Shown: piece after piece, positions 31,781 through 40,127 of the stretch | How the letters are laid out: each line of letters starts with the position of its first letter | Position numbering within the stretch: the stretch's first letter is position 1 | Source of the DNA: Streptomyces sp. NBC_01255 | Lineage (GTDB): Bacteria; Actinomycetota; Actinomycetes; Streptomycetales; Streptomycetaceae | Assembly (NCBI RefSeq): GCF_036226445.1 | Contig: NZ_CP108474.1 | Location: 4,464,001 to 4,528,000, forward strand | Reading direction: 5' to 3' | DNA: 64,000 bases | Made by a program: the position numbers and the translations under genes | Notes under the pieces: generated by a model | The model's database searches: none | The model's input: the letters and a program-made list of their open reading frames with translations, nothing else | Told to the model about the DNA's origin: nothing

Positions 31781-33154
31781 GTGGAGGAGTACCGGAGGAT
31801 CGCGGACCGGGTCGAGGCTGCCGTACGGGACGGGCGGCTGGGTCCCGGCGACCGGCTGCCGCCGCAGCGGGTCTTCGCCCGCCGCCACCGGATCGCGAAC
31901 TCGACGGCCATCCGCGTCTACGGGGAGCTGGCCCGCCGCGGCCTGGTCGTCGGCGAGGTCGGGCGCGGCACCTTCGTCCGGGCCGCGCCGCCGCTGCCCG
32001 GGTCCGCGCTCGCCGAGGCGACCGGGGCGGCGCCCGTCGACCTCCAGCTCAACTACCCCGTCGCGGAAGGCCAGTCGGAGCTGATGGCCCGCGCGCTCGC
32101 GGCGCTCGCCCGGCCCGACGTCCTGGCCGAGGCCGTCTCGGGCCCGGCCGCCGCGACCGGCACCCCGCATGCCCGGGAGGCGGCGGTGTCCGTCCTCGCC
32201 CGGCCCGGCTGGGCGCCGGACCCGGAGAACGTCCTCTTCGCGGGGAACAGCCGCCAGGCCATCGCCGCCGCGCTCTCCGCGCTCGTCCCGCCCGGCGGCC
32301 GGCTGGGCGTCGAGGCGCTCACGTATCCGCTGGTCAAGGCGGTGGCCGAACGGCTCGGCATCCGGCTGGTGCCGCTCGCCCTCGACGAGGACGGGATACG
32401 GCCGGAGGCGCTCGCGGCGGTGCACCGGGCGACCCCGCTGGCCGCGCTCTACGTCCAGCCGACCCTGCACAACCCGCTCTCCACGACCATGGGCGCGACC
32501 CGGCGGGCCGAACTGGCCGAGCTGCTGCGCCTCCTGGATCTGACGGCGGTCGAGGACACGACCTGGGCCTTTCTCGTACCGGACGGGATCGCGGACGGGA
32601 TCGCGGGCGGGATCGCGGGCGCGAGTGCGCCCCCGCCGCTCGCCGCCTTCGCCCCTGACCGGGTCCTCCTCGTGGACAGCCTCTCCAAGCGGCTCGCCCC
32701 CGGTCTGACCGTCGGCTACCTCGCCGTGCCCGGGCGGCTGCGGGCGGCGGTGGCGGAGGCGCTGCGGTCCGGTGCCTGGACGGCGGGCGGGCTCGCGCTC
32801 GCGGCCGCCACCCGCTGGGCCGCGGACGGCACGGTCGCCGAGGCCGTCGCCGCCAAGCGCGCGGACACGGAGGCCCGGCACGCCCTGGTCCGGCGCCATC
32901 TCGGAGGTCACGCCGTACGGACCTCCCCGCACGCCTACTACTGCTGGTGGGAGCTGCCCGCGCCCTGGCGCGCGGAGACCTTCGCGGCGGCGGCGGCCGA
33001 GCGCGCGGGCGTGGCGGTCACCCCGGGAAGCGCCTTCGCGGTCGGCCCGGGCACGGCCCCGGACGCGATCCGGGTGGGGCTCGCGTCGCCGCCCCGCGCG
33101 GTACTGGACGCGGCACTGGCCCGCCTCGCGGCACTGGCCGCCGAAGCGCCCTGA
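31781..33154 (+). CDS. GntR/MocR-family regulator with aminotransferase-like domain
   Basis: A 457-residue MocR-type regulator. Residues about 5-70 are the GntR winged helix (DRVEAAVRDGRLGPGDRLPPQRVFARRHRI, beginning DRVEAAVRDG). The rest is a fold-type I PLP domain with YVQPTLHNPLS, VEDTTWAFL and the PLP-lysine segment VDSLSKRLAPGLTVGY (Lys in SLSK). I start at GTG 31781 because GGGAGG precedes it, and the ATG at 31751 lies inside the second operator repeat. A 12-bp in-frame repeat (GACGGGATCGCG type, 32582-32617) encodes DGIADGIAGGIAG in a surface loop. Confidence 0.88.
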   Translation: MEEYRRIADRVEAAVRDGRLGPGDRLPPQRVFARRHRIANSTAIRVYGELARRGLVVGEVGRGTFVRAAPPLPGSALAEATGAAPVDLQLNYPVAEGQSELMARALAALARPDVLAEAVSGPAAATGTPHAREAAVSVLARPGWAPDPENVLFAGNSRQAIAAALSALVPPGGRLGVEALTYPLVKAVAERLGIRLVPLALDEDGIRPEALAAVHRATPLAALYVQPTLHNPLSTTMGATRRAELAELLRLLDLTAVEDTTWAFLVPDGIADGIAGGIAGASAPPPLAAFAPDRVLLVDSLSKRLAPGLTVGYLAVPGRLRAAVAEALRSGAWTAGGLALAAATRWAADGTVAEAVAAKRADTEARHALVRRHLGGHAVRTSPHAYYCWWELPAPWRAETFAAAAAERAGVAVTPGSAFAVGPGTAPDAIRVGLASPPRAVLDAALARLAALAAEAP

Positions 33155-33239
33155 GGTGCTGCGCGGCCTTGAGGTGCTGCGCGGCCCTGAGGCGCCGATG
33201 CGCCACCTGAGGCCTGAGGCGCCCTGAGGCGCCGCGGCG
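33152..33239. repeat. Reiterated TGAGG-headed GC repeats after the MocR gene
   Basis: TGAGGTGCTGCGCGGCC occurs in tandem (33152-33168 and 33170-33186), followed by shorter TGAGGCG-type units to about 33239. The first unit contains the MocR stop codon. It fills nearly all of the gap before the Rrf2 promoter. Confidence 0.8.
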
Positions 33240-33242
33240 TCC

Positions 33243-33279
33243 TTGCCTCCCCTATTCGAGACATGTAGAGTCCTGAATC
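33243..33279 (+). promoter_or_regulatory. Leaderless promoter and imperfect operator of the Rrf2 gene
   Basis: TTGCCT (33243-33248) and TAGAGT (33267-33272), 18 bp apart, place transcription at or very near ATG 33280 (7 nt after TAGAGT), a leaderless arrangement. ATTCGAGAC (33254-33262) and GTCCTGAAT (33270-33278) form a 9-bp imperfect inverted repeat (7 of 9) over it, a likely autoregulatory site. Confidence 0.6.
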
Positions 33280-33759
33280 ATGAGGATGAGCGAAGGCGTG
33301 GAATGGGCACTGCACAGCTGCCTGAACCTGGCCTGGATCGGGTCGGAGCGGGCGGTCACCGCCGCGCGCCTCGCGGCCTATCACGAGCTGCCCGCCGCCT
33401 ACCTCACCAAGCAGCTCCAGGCGCTCGCCAGGGCCGGGATCGTCACCTCGGTCTCCGGGCCGAAGGGCGGCTTCCGGCTGGCTCGCGGCCTGGACCGGAT
33501 CACGCTCATGGATGTCGTCGCCGCCGTCGAAGGCCCTGAGGAGGCCTTCCGCTGCACCGAGATCCGGCAGCAGGGTCCGGGGGCGGGGCCGTCCGGGTCG
33601 TACGCCGCCGAGTGCGCCATCGCCGGCGCCATGGGGCGGGCCGAACTGGCCTGGCGGCGCGAGCTCATGGCCCAGACCCTGGACGACGTCCGGGAGCGGG
33701 CGGAGCTCCAGGCGCCGGCCGCGCCCGACCGGATCCGTCACTGGTTCGCCAACGTCTGA
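33280..33759 (+). CDS. Rrf2-family transcriptional regulator
   Basis: A 159-residue winged-helix regulator: EGVEWALHSCLNLAWIG at residues 5-21, ELPAAYLTKQLQALARAGIV, and GPKGGFRLARGLDRITLMDVVAAVEG, the Rrf2 signature. The C-terminal region carries only Cys in FRCTEI and ECAIAG, fewer than the three used by IscR/NsrR for an iron-sulfur cluster, so thiol or small-molecule sensing is more likely. It heads an Rrf2-MFS-RidA operon. A small hairpin (33767-33786) lies between it and the MFS gene and could attenuate. Confidence 0.92.
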   Translation: MRMSEGVEWALHSCLNLAWIGSERAVTAARLAAYHELPAAYLTKQLQALARAGIVTSVSGPKGGFRLARGLDRITLMDVVAAVEGPEEAFRCTEIRQQGPGAGPSGSYAAECAIAGAMGRAELAWRRELMAQTLDDVRERAELQAPAAPDRIRHWFANV

Positions 33760-33807
33760 CACGACCGCTCTCCCTCCCGGGGGAGCTTCTCAAGGGGGTG
33801 ATTCTGG

Positions 33808-35025
33808 ATGTTAGATATCCAGGTTAAAGAGCCTGGTGCCGACGACACGCGCCACCGGTCCGGACGGCCCGCCGTCGCCGCCGTCACGCTCGGGATCTTC
33901 ACCGTCATGACCGCCGAACTCCTGCCGGTCGGACTCCTCACCCCGGCCGCCGCCGACCTGTCCGTCACCGAGGGCACCGCCGCCCTCATGGTGACCGTGC
34001 CCGGCCTCGTCGCCGCCGTCGCCGCGCCCCTCGTCACGGCCCGCGCGGCCGCCGCCGACCGCCGGACGCTCCTCGTCGCGCTCATGCTCCTCGCCGCCGC
34101 CGCCAACCTCGTCTCGGCGCTCGCGGGACACCTCGCGGTCGTCCTCGCCGCCCGACTGCTCCTCGGCCTCGCGATCGGCGGCTTCTGGGCCCTCGCCGGC
34201 GGGCTCGCGCCCCGGCTCGTCCCGCCCGCCGCCGTCGGCCGGGCCACCGCCGTGGTCTTCGGCGGGGTCTCGGCCGCCTCGGTCCTCGGCGTCCCCGCCG
34301 CCACCGTCATCGCCGAACAGGCGGGCTGGCGCTGGGCGTTCGCCGCCACCGGCCTGCTCTCCCTGCTCGCGGCGGCGGCCCTCCGCACCCTGCTGCCCCG
34401 CCTCCCGGGACGGGGCACGGCATCACCCGCGCCACAGGACACCGGGCTCCGCGCGCTCGCCGCTCTCGCCGCGCTCCCCCGCCGCAACCGCCGCGTGCGG
34501 GCCGGGCTGCTGCTCACCCTCGCGCTCGTGACCGGCCACTTCCTCGCGTACTCCTTCGTCCGCCCCCTGCTCACCGACCACGCCCGCGTCCCCGAGGCGC
34601 TCCTCGGCGCACTGCTCCTCGGCTACGGCCTCGCGGGCGTCGCCGGGAACTTCCTCGCCGGCTCCCGGGCGGCCCGCGCCCCCCGCCGTACGCTCGCGGT
34701 CATCGCCGCCGCGCTCGGCACCGTCCTCCTGACGGCCTTCGCGGCCCCCGCCTGGGCTGCCGGGCTGCTGCTCCTCTGGGGGCTCGCCTACGGCGGGGTG
34801 TCGGTCGCGCTCCAGTCCTGGTTCATGGCCGCCGCCCCCGACGACGTCGAGGCCGCCACCGGACTCAACGTCAGCGTCTTCTGCCTCGCGATCGCCCTCG
34901 GCGCCCTCCTCGGCGGGCTGCTGACCGACGCGTACGACGTCACCGCGGTGCTCCTCGCCGGCGCCGCGCTCACCCTGGCCGCCGTCCCGGTGGCCGCCCT
35001 CTCCGGAAGGAACGATCCCTCATGA
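33808..35025 (+). CDS. MFS exporter (sugar/drug efflux type) in Rrf2 operon
   Basis: A 405-residue transporter with 12 predicted helices, of the NepI/AraJ-like efflux group: FTVMTAELLPVGLLTPAAADLSV-type first helix, ARLLLGLAIGGFWALAGGLAPRLV (motif C-like Gly-rich helix) and AAPDDVEAATGLNVSVFCLAIALGALLGG. Start ATG 33808 follows AAGGGGGTG. The start codon lies in a small inverted repeat (CTGGAT and ATCCAG at 33805-33821) that could hide it. The stop overlaps the RidA gene by 4 nt. Confidence 0.88.
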   Translation: MLDIQVKEPGADDTRHRSGRPAVAAVTLGIFTVMTAELLPVGLLTPAAADLSVTEGTAALMVTVPGLVAAVAAPLVTARAAAADRRTLLVALMLLAAAANLVSALAGHLAVVLAARLLLGLAIGGFWALAGGLAPRLVPPAAVGRATAVVFGGVSAASVLGVPAATVIAEQAGWRWAFAATGLLSLLAAAALRTLLPRLPGRGTASPAPQDTGLRALAALAALPRRNRRVRAGLLLTLALVTGHFLAYSFVRPLLTDHARVPEALLGALLLGYGLAGVAGNFLAGSRAARAPRRTLAVIAAALGTVLLTAFAAPAWAAGLLLLWGLAYGGVSVALQSWFMAAAPDDVEAATGLNVSVFCLAIALGALLGGLLTDAYDVTAVLLAGAALTLAAVPVAALSGRNDPS

Positions 35026-35459
35026 ACGACGTCACTCCCGCCGCCGACCAGCGCGTCATCACCAACCCCGGCACGCTCCACGACCCCACCCCCTTCGGCT
35101 ACAGCCACGCCGTCTCCGCGCCCGGCGAACTCGTCTTCATCGGCGGCCAGTACGCCTCCGACGCCACCGGCGCGCCCGTCCCCGGGGACTTCGCCGCCCA
35201 GGTCGAGCTCTCCCTCGTCAACCTGCGGCTCGCCCTGGAGGGCGTCGGCCTCGGCCTCGCCCATGTCGTCCGCCTCGGCTCGTACATCGTCGAGCACGAC
35301 CTCGCCAAGCTGGAGGTCCTCGGCAAGGCCCTGCACGCGCACTTCGGCGAGCGGCTGCCCGCGCAGACCCTCAGCGGGGTCGCGGCGCTCGCCCTGCCGG
35401 GCATGCTCTTCGAGATCGACGCCGTCGCCGTACGGCCCACGGGGTCCCTGGGGGCCTGA
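35022..35459 (+). CDS. RidA-family protein
   Basis: A 145-residue Rid/YjgF family protein. Core landmarks: FGYSHAVSAPGELVFIGGQYASD, SLVNLRLALEGVGLGLAHVVRLGSYIV and the terminal FEIDAVAVRP. The canonical RidA Arg that binds 2-aminoacrylate lies before the terminal strand (…LxRxxxVEIE…); here the segment reads LALPGMLFEIDA with no Arg, so it may be a Rid-like subgroup without imine deaminase activity. Coupled to the MFS gene (ATGA). Confidence 0.88.
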   Translation: MNDVTPAADQRVITNPGTLHDPTPFGYSHAVSAPGELVFIGGQYASDATGAPVPGDFAAQVELSLVNLRLALEGVGLGLAHVVRLGSYIVEHDLAKLEVLGKALHAHFGERLPAQTLSGVAALALPGMLFEIDAVAVRPTGSLGA

Positions 35460-35554
35460 TCCACTTGCGGGGCGCCGGGCGCGGGTGTGCCCTGGAGGGT
35501 GCGGGACCCAGGGGGCCAGAACCTGCGGGGGCGAGAGACGAAGGAGCTCCAGCC

Positions 35555-35974
35555 ATGGCCGCACACGCAGCGCTACCGGCCCGAGGCCGGGCGACCAGCA
35601 CCCAAGGCCGTACCCTCGGCTGGGCACTCCCGGCCACGCTCGGCGTGATCTACGGCTGGTACGCGGCCTTCATCCAGAAGTCCGGCGCCCCGGTCACCTG
35701 GGGACTGTTCTGGCTCGGACTGATCTCGGCGGTCGTGTTCGGCGGGGCCGTGTACGGGCTCCACCGCATCGGCCGCGCCCTGCCGCGCGAGCTCCACGCG
35801 GCCGCCTGGGGCAGCCTCGCGGGCATCGCGGTCGGCTTCCTCTACAGCCTGTCCGACGTGAGCATCCTGTCGGCGACCGTCCTCGGGCTGATCGTCGGCG
35901 GGGGCGTCACCGCCGGCGCCTTCTACCTCTACTACACCCACGAGGACGCCGCGGGCCGCCCGGCGCCGTACTGA
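35555..35974 (+). CDS. Four-helix membrane protein of unknown function
   Basis: A 139-residue protein with helices at about residues 26-43 (LGWALPATLGVIYGWYAAF), 52-72, 88-106 and 110-128. No recognised family. AAGGAG 9 nt before ATG 35555 sets the start. The 95-bp gap after the RidA gene contains GC-rich imperfect dyad symmetry but no clear terminator. The 3' end overlaps the convergent membrane-protein gene by 43 bp. Confidence 0.75.
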   Translation: MAAHAALPARGRATSTQGRTLGWALPATLGVIYGWYAAFIQKSGAPVTWGLFWLGLISAVVFGGAVYGLHRIGRALPRELHAAAWGSLAGIAVGFLYSLSDVSILSATVLGLIVGGGVTAGAFYLYYTHEDAAGRPAPY

Positions 35975-36492
35975 CGCCCCGCGCCCCCGGTCCGGGTCCT
36001 GCGCCGGTAGTACGAGGCCGCCACGGCGGCCACGAGCACCGGCCAGGCCAGCAGGGGCGCGTAGCAGGCGATCAGCAGGGCGTCCTGCGCCGGGGAGGCG
36101 GGGAGGCCGGGTCCGAGGTCCGCGACCGAGGCGTACACGCCCCACCCGGCGATCGCGCACAGCCCCGCCACCCCGGCGAAGGCCACGCCCGTCGCGGCCG
36201 CCGCGTTCACCCGGCGCCCGCCGAGGAACGGCATCCACCGGGGGAACACCTCGCCCCAGGAGCGGACGAGGCCCAGCGTGAGGAAGGCGAGCAGCTCGGA
36301 GACGACGCTCAGGCCGACGACGTACACGGATTCGCCGAAGCTCATCGTGCCGAGCTCGGCGTCCTGCGTGACGGGGAGCCCCGCGACGAGCGCGAGGCGC
36401 CACAGCCCGGACGGGAGGGTGACGAGCGGGACGGCGTGGGCGGCGAGGACGGCCCAGCGGGGCACGTCGGGCAGGGCCTTGATCTTCATCAT
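35932..36492 (-). CDS. Membrane protein of unknown function
   Basis: A 186-residue protein with about four membrane helices (WAVLAAHAVPLVTLPSGLW, VYVVGLSVVSELLAFLTLGL, GVAFAGVAGLCAIAGWGVYA, LLIACYAPLLAWPVLVAAVAA) and a basic, Gly/Arg-rich tail. Related to small actinobacterial membrane proteins near ABC exporters, role unknown. Starts at the ATGATG pair at 36492/36489. Convergent overlap of 43 bp with the preceding gene leaves no room for a terminator. Confidence 0.72.
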   Translation of the reverse strand: MMKIKALPDVPRWAVLAAHAVPLVTLPSGLWRLALVAGLPVTQDAELGTMSFGESVYVVGLSVVSELLAFLTLGLVRSWGEVFPRWMPFLGGRRVNAAAATGVAFAGVAGLCAIAGWGVYASVADLGPGLPASPAQDALLIACYAPLLAWPVLVAAVAASYYRRRTRTGGAGRQYGAGRPAASSWV

Positions 36493-36659
36493 GCGTCCAG
36501 CGTCCCGCCGGGCCCCGGGCCCGGTCGTCGGCCCGGGGACGGGTCCGCCTCCGCCGCGCGGGGGAGCGGCGCTCGTCCGACGTGGCGATCAGCGGCAGGC
36601 CGACGGAGACTGGGAGAAGCGCTCTCTTTCCGATAGTCCGGAACATCCCGTCATCCCGC

Positions 36660-36691
36660 AGTCCCGTAGTCCCGCAGTCCCGTAGTCCCGG
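36660..36691 (+). repeat. 8-bp tandem repeat abutting the Shine-Dalgarno of the ABC ATPase gene
   Basis: AGTCCCGY is repeated four times head-to-tail (36660, 36668, 36676, 36684), preceded by two degenerate ATCCCG units, and runs directly into GGAGGAACGGC-ATG. Confidence 0.85.
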
Positions 36692-36700
36692 AGGAACGGC

Positions 36701-37669
36701 ATGACCGACCTCGCCATCGAGACCGAGGGCCTGGTCAAGGTCTTCGGCAAGAACCGCGCAGTCGACGGCATCGACCTGCGCGTCCCCGCCGGCACCGTCT
36801 ACGGCGTCCTCGGACCCAACGGCGCCGGCAAGACCACCGCCGTCAAGATGCTCGCCACGCTCCTGCGCCCCGACGGCGGCCGGGCGAGCGTCTTCGGCAA
36901 GGACGTCGTCAAGGACGCCGACGCGGTACGCGGCCGGGTCAGCCTCACCGGCCAGTACGCCTCCGTCGACGAGGACCTGACCGGCACCGAGAACCTGGTC
37001 CTGCTCGGCAGGCTCCTCGGCCACACCCGCCCCGACGCCCGCGAGCGCTCCGGGCAGCTCCTGGAGGCGTTCGGGCTGGCGGAGGCGGCGGACAAGCAGA
37101 TCAAGAACTACTCGGGCGGCATGCGGCGCCGTATCGACATCGCCGCGTCCATCCTCAACACCCCCGACCTGCTCTTCCTCGACGAACCGACGACCGGCCT
37201 CGACCCGCGCAGCCGCAACCAGGTCTGGGACATCATCCGCGCGGTCGTCGCCCAGGGCACCACGGTCATGCTGACCACCCAGTACCTGGACGAGGCCGAC
37301 CAGCTGGCGTCCCGGATCGCCGTCATCGACCACGGCAAGGTGATCGCCGAGGGCACCAAGGGCGAGCTGAAGGCCTCCGTCGGCTCGGGATCGGTGCACG
37401 TACGGCTCCGGGAACCCGAGCAGCGCCCGGAGGCCGAGCAGGTCCTGCGGCGCGCCCTGAACGCCACCGTCCAGCTCGACCAGGACCCCGTCGCGCTCAC
37501 CGCCACCGTCAACGGCCACGGGACGGACCTGGGCGCCGCCGAGCAGGCCGCCCGCGCCCTGGCCGAGCTGTCCAGGGCCGGGATCACGGTCGACAACTTC
37601 GCCCTCGGGCAGCCCAGCCTCGACGAGGTCTTCCTCGCCCTCACCGACCGGAAGGGAACGACGGCATGA
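36701..37669 (+). CDS. ABC transporter ATP-binding protein, DrrA type
   Basis: A 322-residue ATPase of the daunorubicin-resistance (DrrA) group. Walker [10 protein letters not shown] (residues 39-47), Q-loop [15 protein letters not shown], signature [13 protein letters not shown], Walker [13 protein letters not shown], and H-loop-equivalent [10 protein letters not shown]. The C-terminal ~80 residues are the DrrA-specific extension ending [14 protein letters not shown]. Works with the adjacent permease to export a hydrophobic drug or lipid. GGAGG precedes ATG 36701, immediately behind an 8-bp tandem repeat. Confidence 0.95.
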   Translation: MTDLAIETEGLVKVFGKNRAVDGIDLRVPAGTVYGVLGPNGAGKTTAVKMLATLLRPDGGRASVFGKDVVKDADAVRGRVSLTGQYASVDEDLTGTENLVLLGRLLGHTRPDARERSGQLLEAFGLAEAADKQIKNYSGGMRRRIDIAASILNTPDLLFLDEPTTGLDPRSRNQVWDIIRAVVAQGTTVMLTTQYLDEADQLASRIAVIDHGKVIAEGTKGELKASVGSGSVHVRLREPEQRPEAEQVLRRALNATVQLDQDPVALTATVNGHGTDLGAAEQAARALAELSRAGITVDNFALGQPSLDEVFLALTDRKGTTA

Positions 37670-38532
37670 CCACCGTCACCACCGGCAAGGACACGCAGAC
37701 GACCGACACCCTCGACTTCGTCGCCCCGAAGGCGGACGAACTCGCGGCGCTGTTCACGGGACGGTCCCGGCCGCCGCGCCCCAGCGCGCTCTCCGCGTCG
37801 CTGACGTTCGGCTGGCGGGCCATGCTCAAGATCAAGCACGTGCCGGAGCAGCTGTTCGACGTGACGGCCTTCCCGATCATGATGGTGCTGATGTACACGT
37901 ACCTCTTCGGGGGCGCGCTGGCCGGCTCGGTCGACGAGTACATCCAGTTCCTGCTGCCGGGCATCCTCGTGATGAGCGTCGTGATGATCACGATGTACAC
38001 GGGCGTCTCGGTCAACACCGACATCGAGAAGGGCGTCTTCGACCGCTTCCGGACCCTGCCGATCTGGCGGCCCGCGCCGATGGTCGGCTACCTCCTCGGC
38101 GACGTCGTCCGCTATCTGATCGCCTCGGCGGTCATGCTCACGGTCGGCGTGATCATCGGCTACCGGCCGGACGGCGGCATCGTCGGCATCCTGCTCGGCG
38201 TCGCGCTGCTGCTGGTCTTCTCGTTCGCGTTCTCGTGGATCTGGACGATGTTCGGCCTGCTGCTGCGCAGCGAGAAGTCCGTCATGGGCGTCTCGATGAT
38301 GGTGATCTTCCCGCTCACCTTCCTCTCGAACGTCTTCGTCGACCCGAAGACGATGCCGGGCTGGCTCCAGGCCTTCGTGAACAACAACCCGGTGACCCAT
38401 CTCGCGACCGCGGTCCGCGAGCTGATGGCCGGCCACTGGCCGGGCGCGGACATCGCCTGGACGCTGGGCTGGTCGGCGCTGTTCGTCCTGGTCTTCGGCT
38501 GGTTCACGATGAGGCTGTACAACCGGAAGTGA
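37666..38532 (+). CDS. ABC-2 type permease, DrrB type
   Basis: A 288-residue membrane subunit with six helices and the ABC-2 pattern [26 protein letters not shown] (amphipathic lead then helix), [19 protein letters not shown] cytoplasmic coupling region, and [35 protein letters not shown] segment beginning [10 protein letters not shown]. Its ATG overlaps the ATPase stop by 4 nt. Together with the DrrA-type protein it forms an exporter; no biosynthetic gene nearby suggests the substrate. Confidence 0.94.
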   Translation: MTTVTTGKDTQTTDTLDFVAPKADELAALFTGRSRPPRPSALSASLTFGWRAMLKIKHVPEQLFDVTAFPIMMVLMYTYLFGGALAGSVDEYIQFLLPGILVMSVVMITMYTGVSVNTDIEKGVFDRFRTLPIWRPAPMVGYLLGDVVRYLIASAVMLTVGVIIGYRPDGGIVGILLGVALLLVFSFAFSWIWTMFGLLLRSEKSVMGVSMMVIFPLTFLSNVFVDPKTMPGWLQAFVNNNPVTHLATAVRELMAGHWPGADIAWTLGWSALFVLVFGWFTMRLYNRK

Positions 38533-38646
38533 GGCTGTCCGAAGTCCCCGTACGGAGTTGTGCGCCGTGCGAGAGTGAAGTGGCGTGGCCCCTGATCCGT
38601 TCCAGCCGCGCGTCAAGCCCCGCCACGAGCAGGAGGAGCTCCTCGC

Positions 38647-39258
38647 ATGCGTGAGATGTTCGAAGGCGTCGACGGGGTTCGGCTCGAACAGGACGCGTAC
38701 ACGCCCGACTTCATGGAGCGCTTCTGGCGCATCGGGGCCGAGGGGTTCTGGAAGCTGGAGCGGAGGCAGAGCTACGACGAGGGTGACTTCCCCAGTTGGC
38801 TGGCGTTCCGCCGGGGTGAGTGGGACGAGTCGCTGCGGCTGGTCGAGGAGCTGCGGCCGGAGTACGAGGAGTACTTCGGGAAGATCGGGCAGTCGGGCTT
38901 CGGCCACCACCGCGTGCGGATCGTCGAGCAGCCGGTCACGCCGTACGTCCAGTGGGAGCTGAACGTCCTGCACGTCAAGCACGGCTACGGCGAGCAGGTC
39001 GCCGTGCTCGACGCGGAGCGGGTCGCACCGCACGAGCAGGGGGAAACCCTGCCCGAGCTGTGCGTGCTGGGCGCCGAGGCCGTCTACGTCATCGACTACA
39101 CCCCTGAGGGCGTACCCGACGGAGCCACGCGGTTCACGCGGCCGGACGTCGTGGAGCGGGCCCGTGCCTTCGTGCGCGAGCTGTACGCGGCGGGAGAGGA
39201 CCTGGGGACGTACTTCCCCCGGGAGATCGCACCCCTGGGAGCGCCGGACAGGCCCTAG
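38647..39258 (+). CDS. DUF6879 family protein
   Basis: A 203-residue soluble protein matching DUF6879: FWKLERRQSYDEGDFPSW, HHRVRIVEQPVTPYVQWELNV and YVIDYTPEGVPDGATRF. In Streptomyces the family is usually beside XRE/DUF5753 regulators; here none is adjacent, so it is an orphan copy. AGGAGG precedes ATG 38647. Function unknown. Confidence 0.85.
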   Translation: MREMFEGVDGVRLEQDAYTPDFMERFWRIGAEGFWKLERRQSYDEGDFPSWLAFRRGEWDESLRLVEELRPEYEEYFGKIGQSGFGHHRVRIVEQPVTPYVQWELNVLHVKHGYGEQVAVLDAERVAPHEQGETLPELCVLGAEAVYVIDYTPEGVPDGATRFTRPDVVERARAFVRELYAAGEDLGTYFPREIAPLGAPDRP

Positions 39259-39265
39259 AGGGTGT

Positions 39266-39640
39266 CTAGCCCGCCGTGCGCGGGGTCGTCTGCTGGACCG
39301 ACCAGCGGTTGCCGTCGGGGTCGGCGAAGTAGACGAAGGAGCCCCAGGGCTGGTCGTCGATCGCGGTGACCTCGATCCCGCGTGCGGTGAGGTCGGCGTG
39401 GGCCTCCTCGATGTCGGTCACGACCACCTGCATGTTGTCGAGGGAGCCCGGAGCCATCTCCGTGATGCCCTTGCCGAAGGCGATCGAGCAGGCCGAGCCC
39501 GGCGGGGTCATCTGGACGAACCGGATGTCGTCGCTGACGGGGATGTCGTGGTCGGGGTGGAAGCCGACCCGCTCGTAGAAGGACTTGGCCCGGTCGATGT
39601 CGGTGACGGGCACGCCGATCAGTTCCAGCTTGATGTCCAT
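39266..39640 (-). CDS. VOC-family (glyoxalase-like) protein
   Basis: A 124-residue vicinal-oxygen-chelate protein with two beta-alpha-beta-beta-beta halves: ELIGVPVTDIDRAKSFYERVGF, FVQMTPPGS, QVVVTDIEEAHADLTARGIEV and VYFADPDGNRWSVQQ. Closest in pattern to lactoylglutathione-lyase/bleomycin-resistance-like members; metal ligands are not all obvious. It lies 5 nt after the universal stress protein gene and shares its transcript. Confidence 0.88.
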   Translation of the reverse strand: MDIKLELIGVPVTDIDRAKSFYERVGFHPDHDIPVSDDIRFVQMTPPGSACSIAFGKGITEMAPGSLDNMQVVVTDIEEAHADLTARGIEVTAIDDQPWGSFVYFADPDGNRWSVQQTTPRTAG

Positions 39641-39645
39641 GGTGG

Positions 39646-40074
39646 TCACTCTCCGCGGACGACGACGACGGGGCAGGGGGAGTGCTGCGTGACGTGGGAC
39701 GAGACCGAGCCGAGGACCGCCGCCTTGAAGCCGCTGTAGCCGCGGTCGCCGACGACGAGGAGCGTCGCGCCCTTCGCCGCGTCGAGCAGGGCCTGCGGGG
39801 CGTTGCCGCCGACCACCGTGCGGGTGGTCCCGGCGGCGGTCTTCGGGTCGAGGGCCTTGTCCAGGGACTCGTCCAGGATCTGCTTGGCGAGCCGCTCGGG
39901 GTCGAACTCTGGCGGCACGCCCGGCATCAGCGTCGCCCACGACGCCGGATACTCCCAGCTGATCACCGCCTGGAGGGAGTCCCCGGCGAGGGCGGCCTGC
40001 GCGGCCGCCCACTTCAGCGCCCTCAGGGAAGGCGCCGATCCGTCCACACCCACCACGATCCTGCCGCCGGCCAT
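39646..40074 (-). CDS. Universal stress protein (UspA family)
   Basis: A 142-residue single-domain USP. N-terminal IVVGVDGSAPSLRALKWA with the first nucleotide-contact Asp, and the ATP-binding G-rich loop VVGDRGYSGFKAAVLGSVSSHV (G-2x-G-9x-G-S pattern) followed by CPVVVV. It probably binds ATP. Followed by the VOC gene; a hairpin at 40091-40115 separates it from the flavin reductase gene upstream. Confidence 0.93.
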   Translation of the reverse strand: MAGGRIVVGVDGSAPSLRALKWAAAQAALAGDSLQAVISWEYPASWATLMPGVPPEFDPERLAKQILDESLDKALDPKTAAGTTRTVVGGNAPQALLDAAKGATLLVVGDRGYSGFKAAVLGSVSSHVTQHSPCPVVVVRGE

Positions 40075-40090
40075 CGCCGACCTCCGTTAC

Positions 40091-40115
40091 GTTGTCGGGG
40101 CTGTTCCCCCACAAC
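40091..40115 (-). terminator. Hairpin after the FMN reductase gene
   Basis: GTTGT-c-GGGG (40091-40100) pairs with CCCC-c-ACAAC (40106-40115) around a 5-nt loop, 13 nt after the reductase stop. Confidence 0.55.
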
Positions 40116-40127
40116 CGTACAAAGGCC

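Noticed and set aside
36493..36659. Gene or tRNA in the gap before the ABC ATPase
   Set aside because: No ORF with a ribosome-binding site and no cloverleaf; it holds only leader sequence and the start of the tandem repeat.
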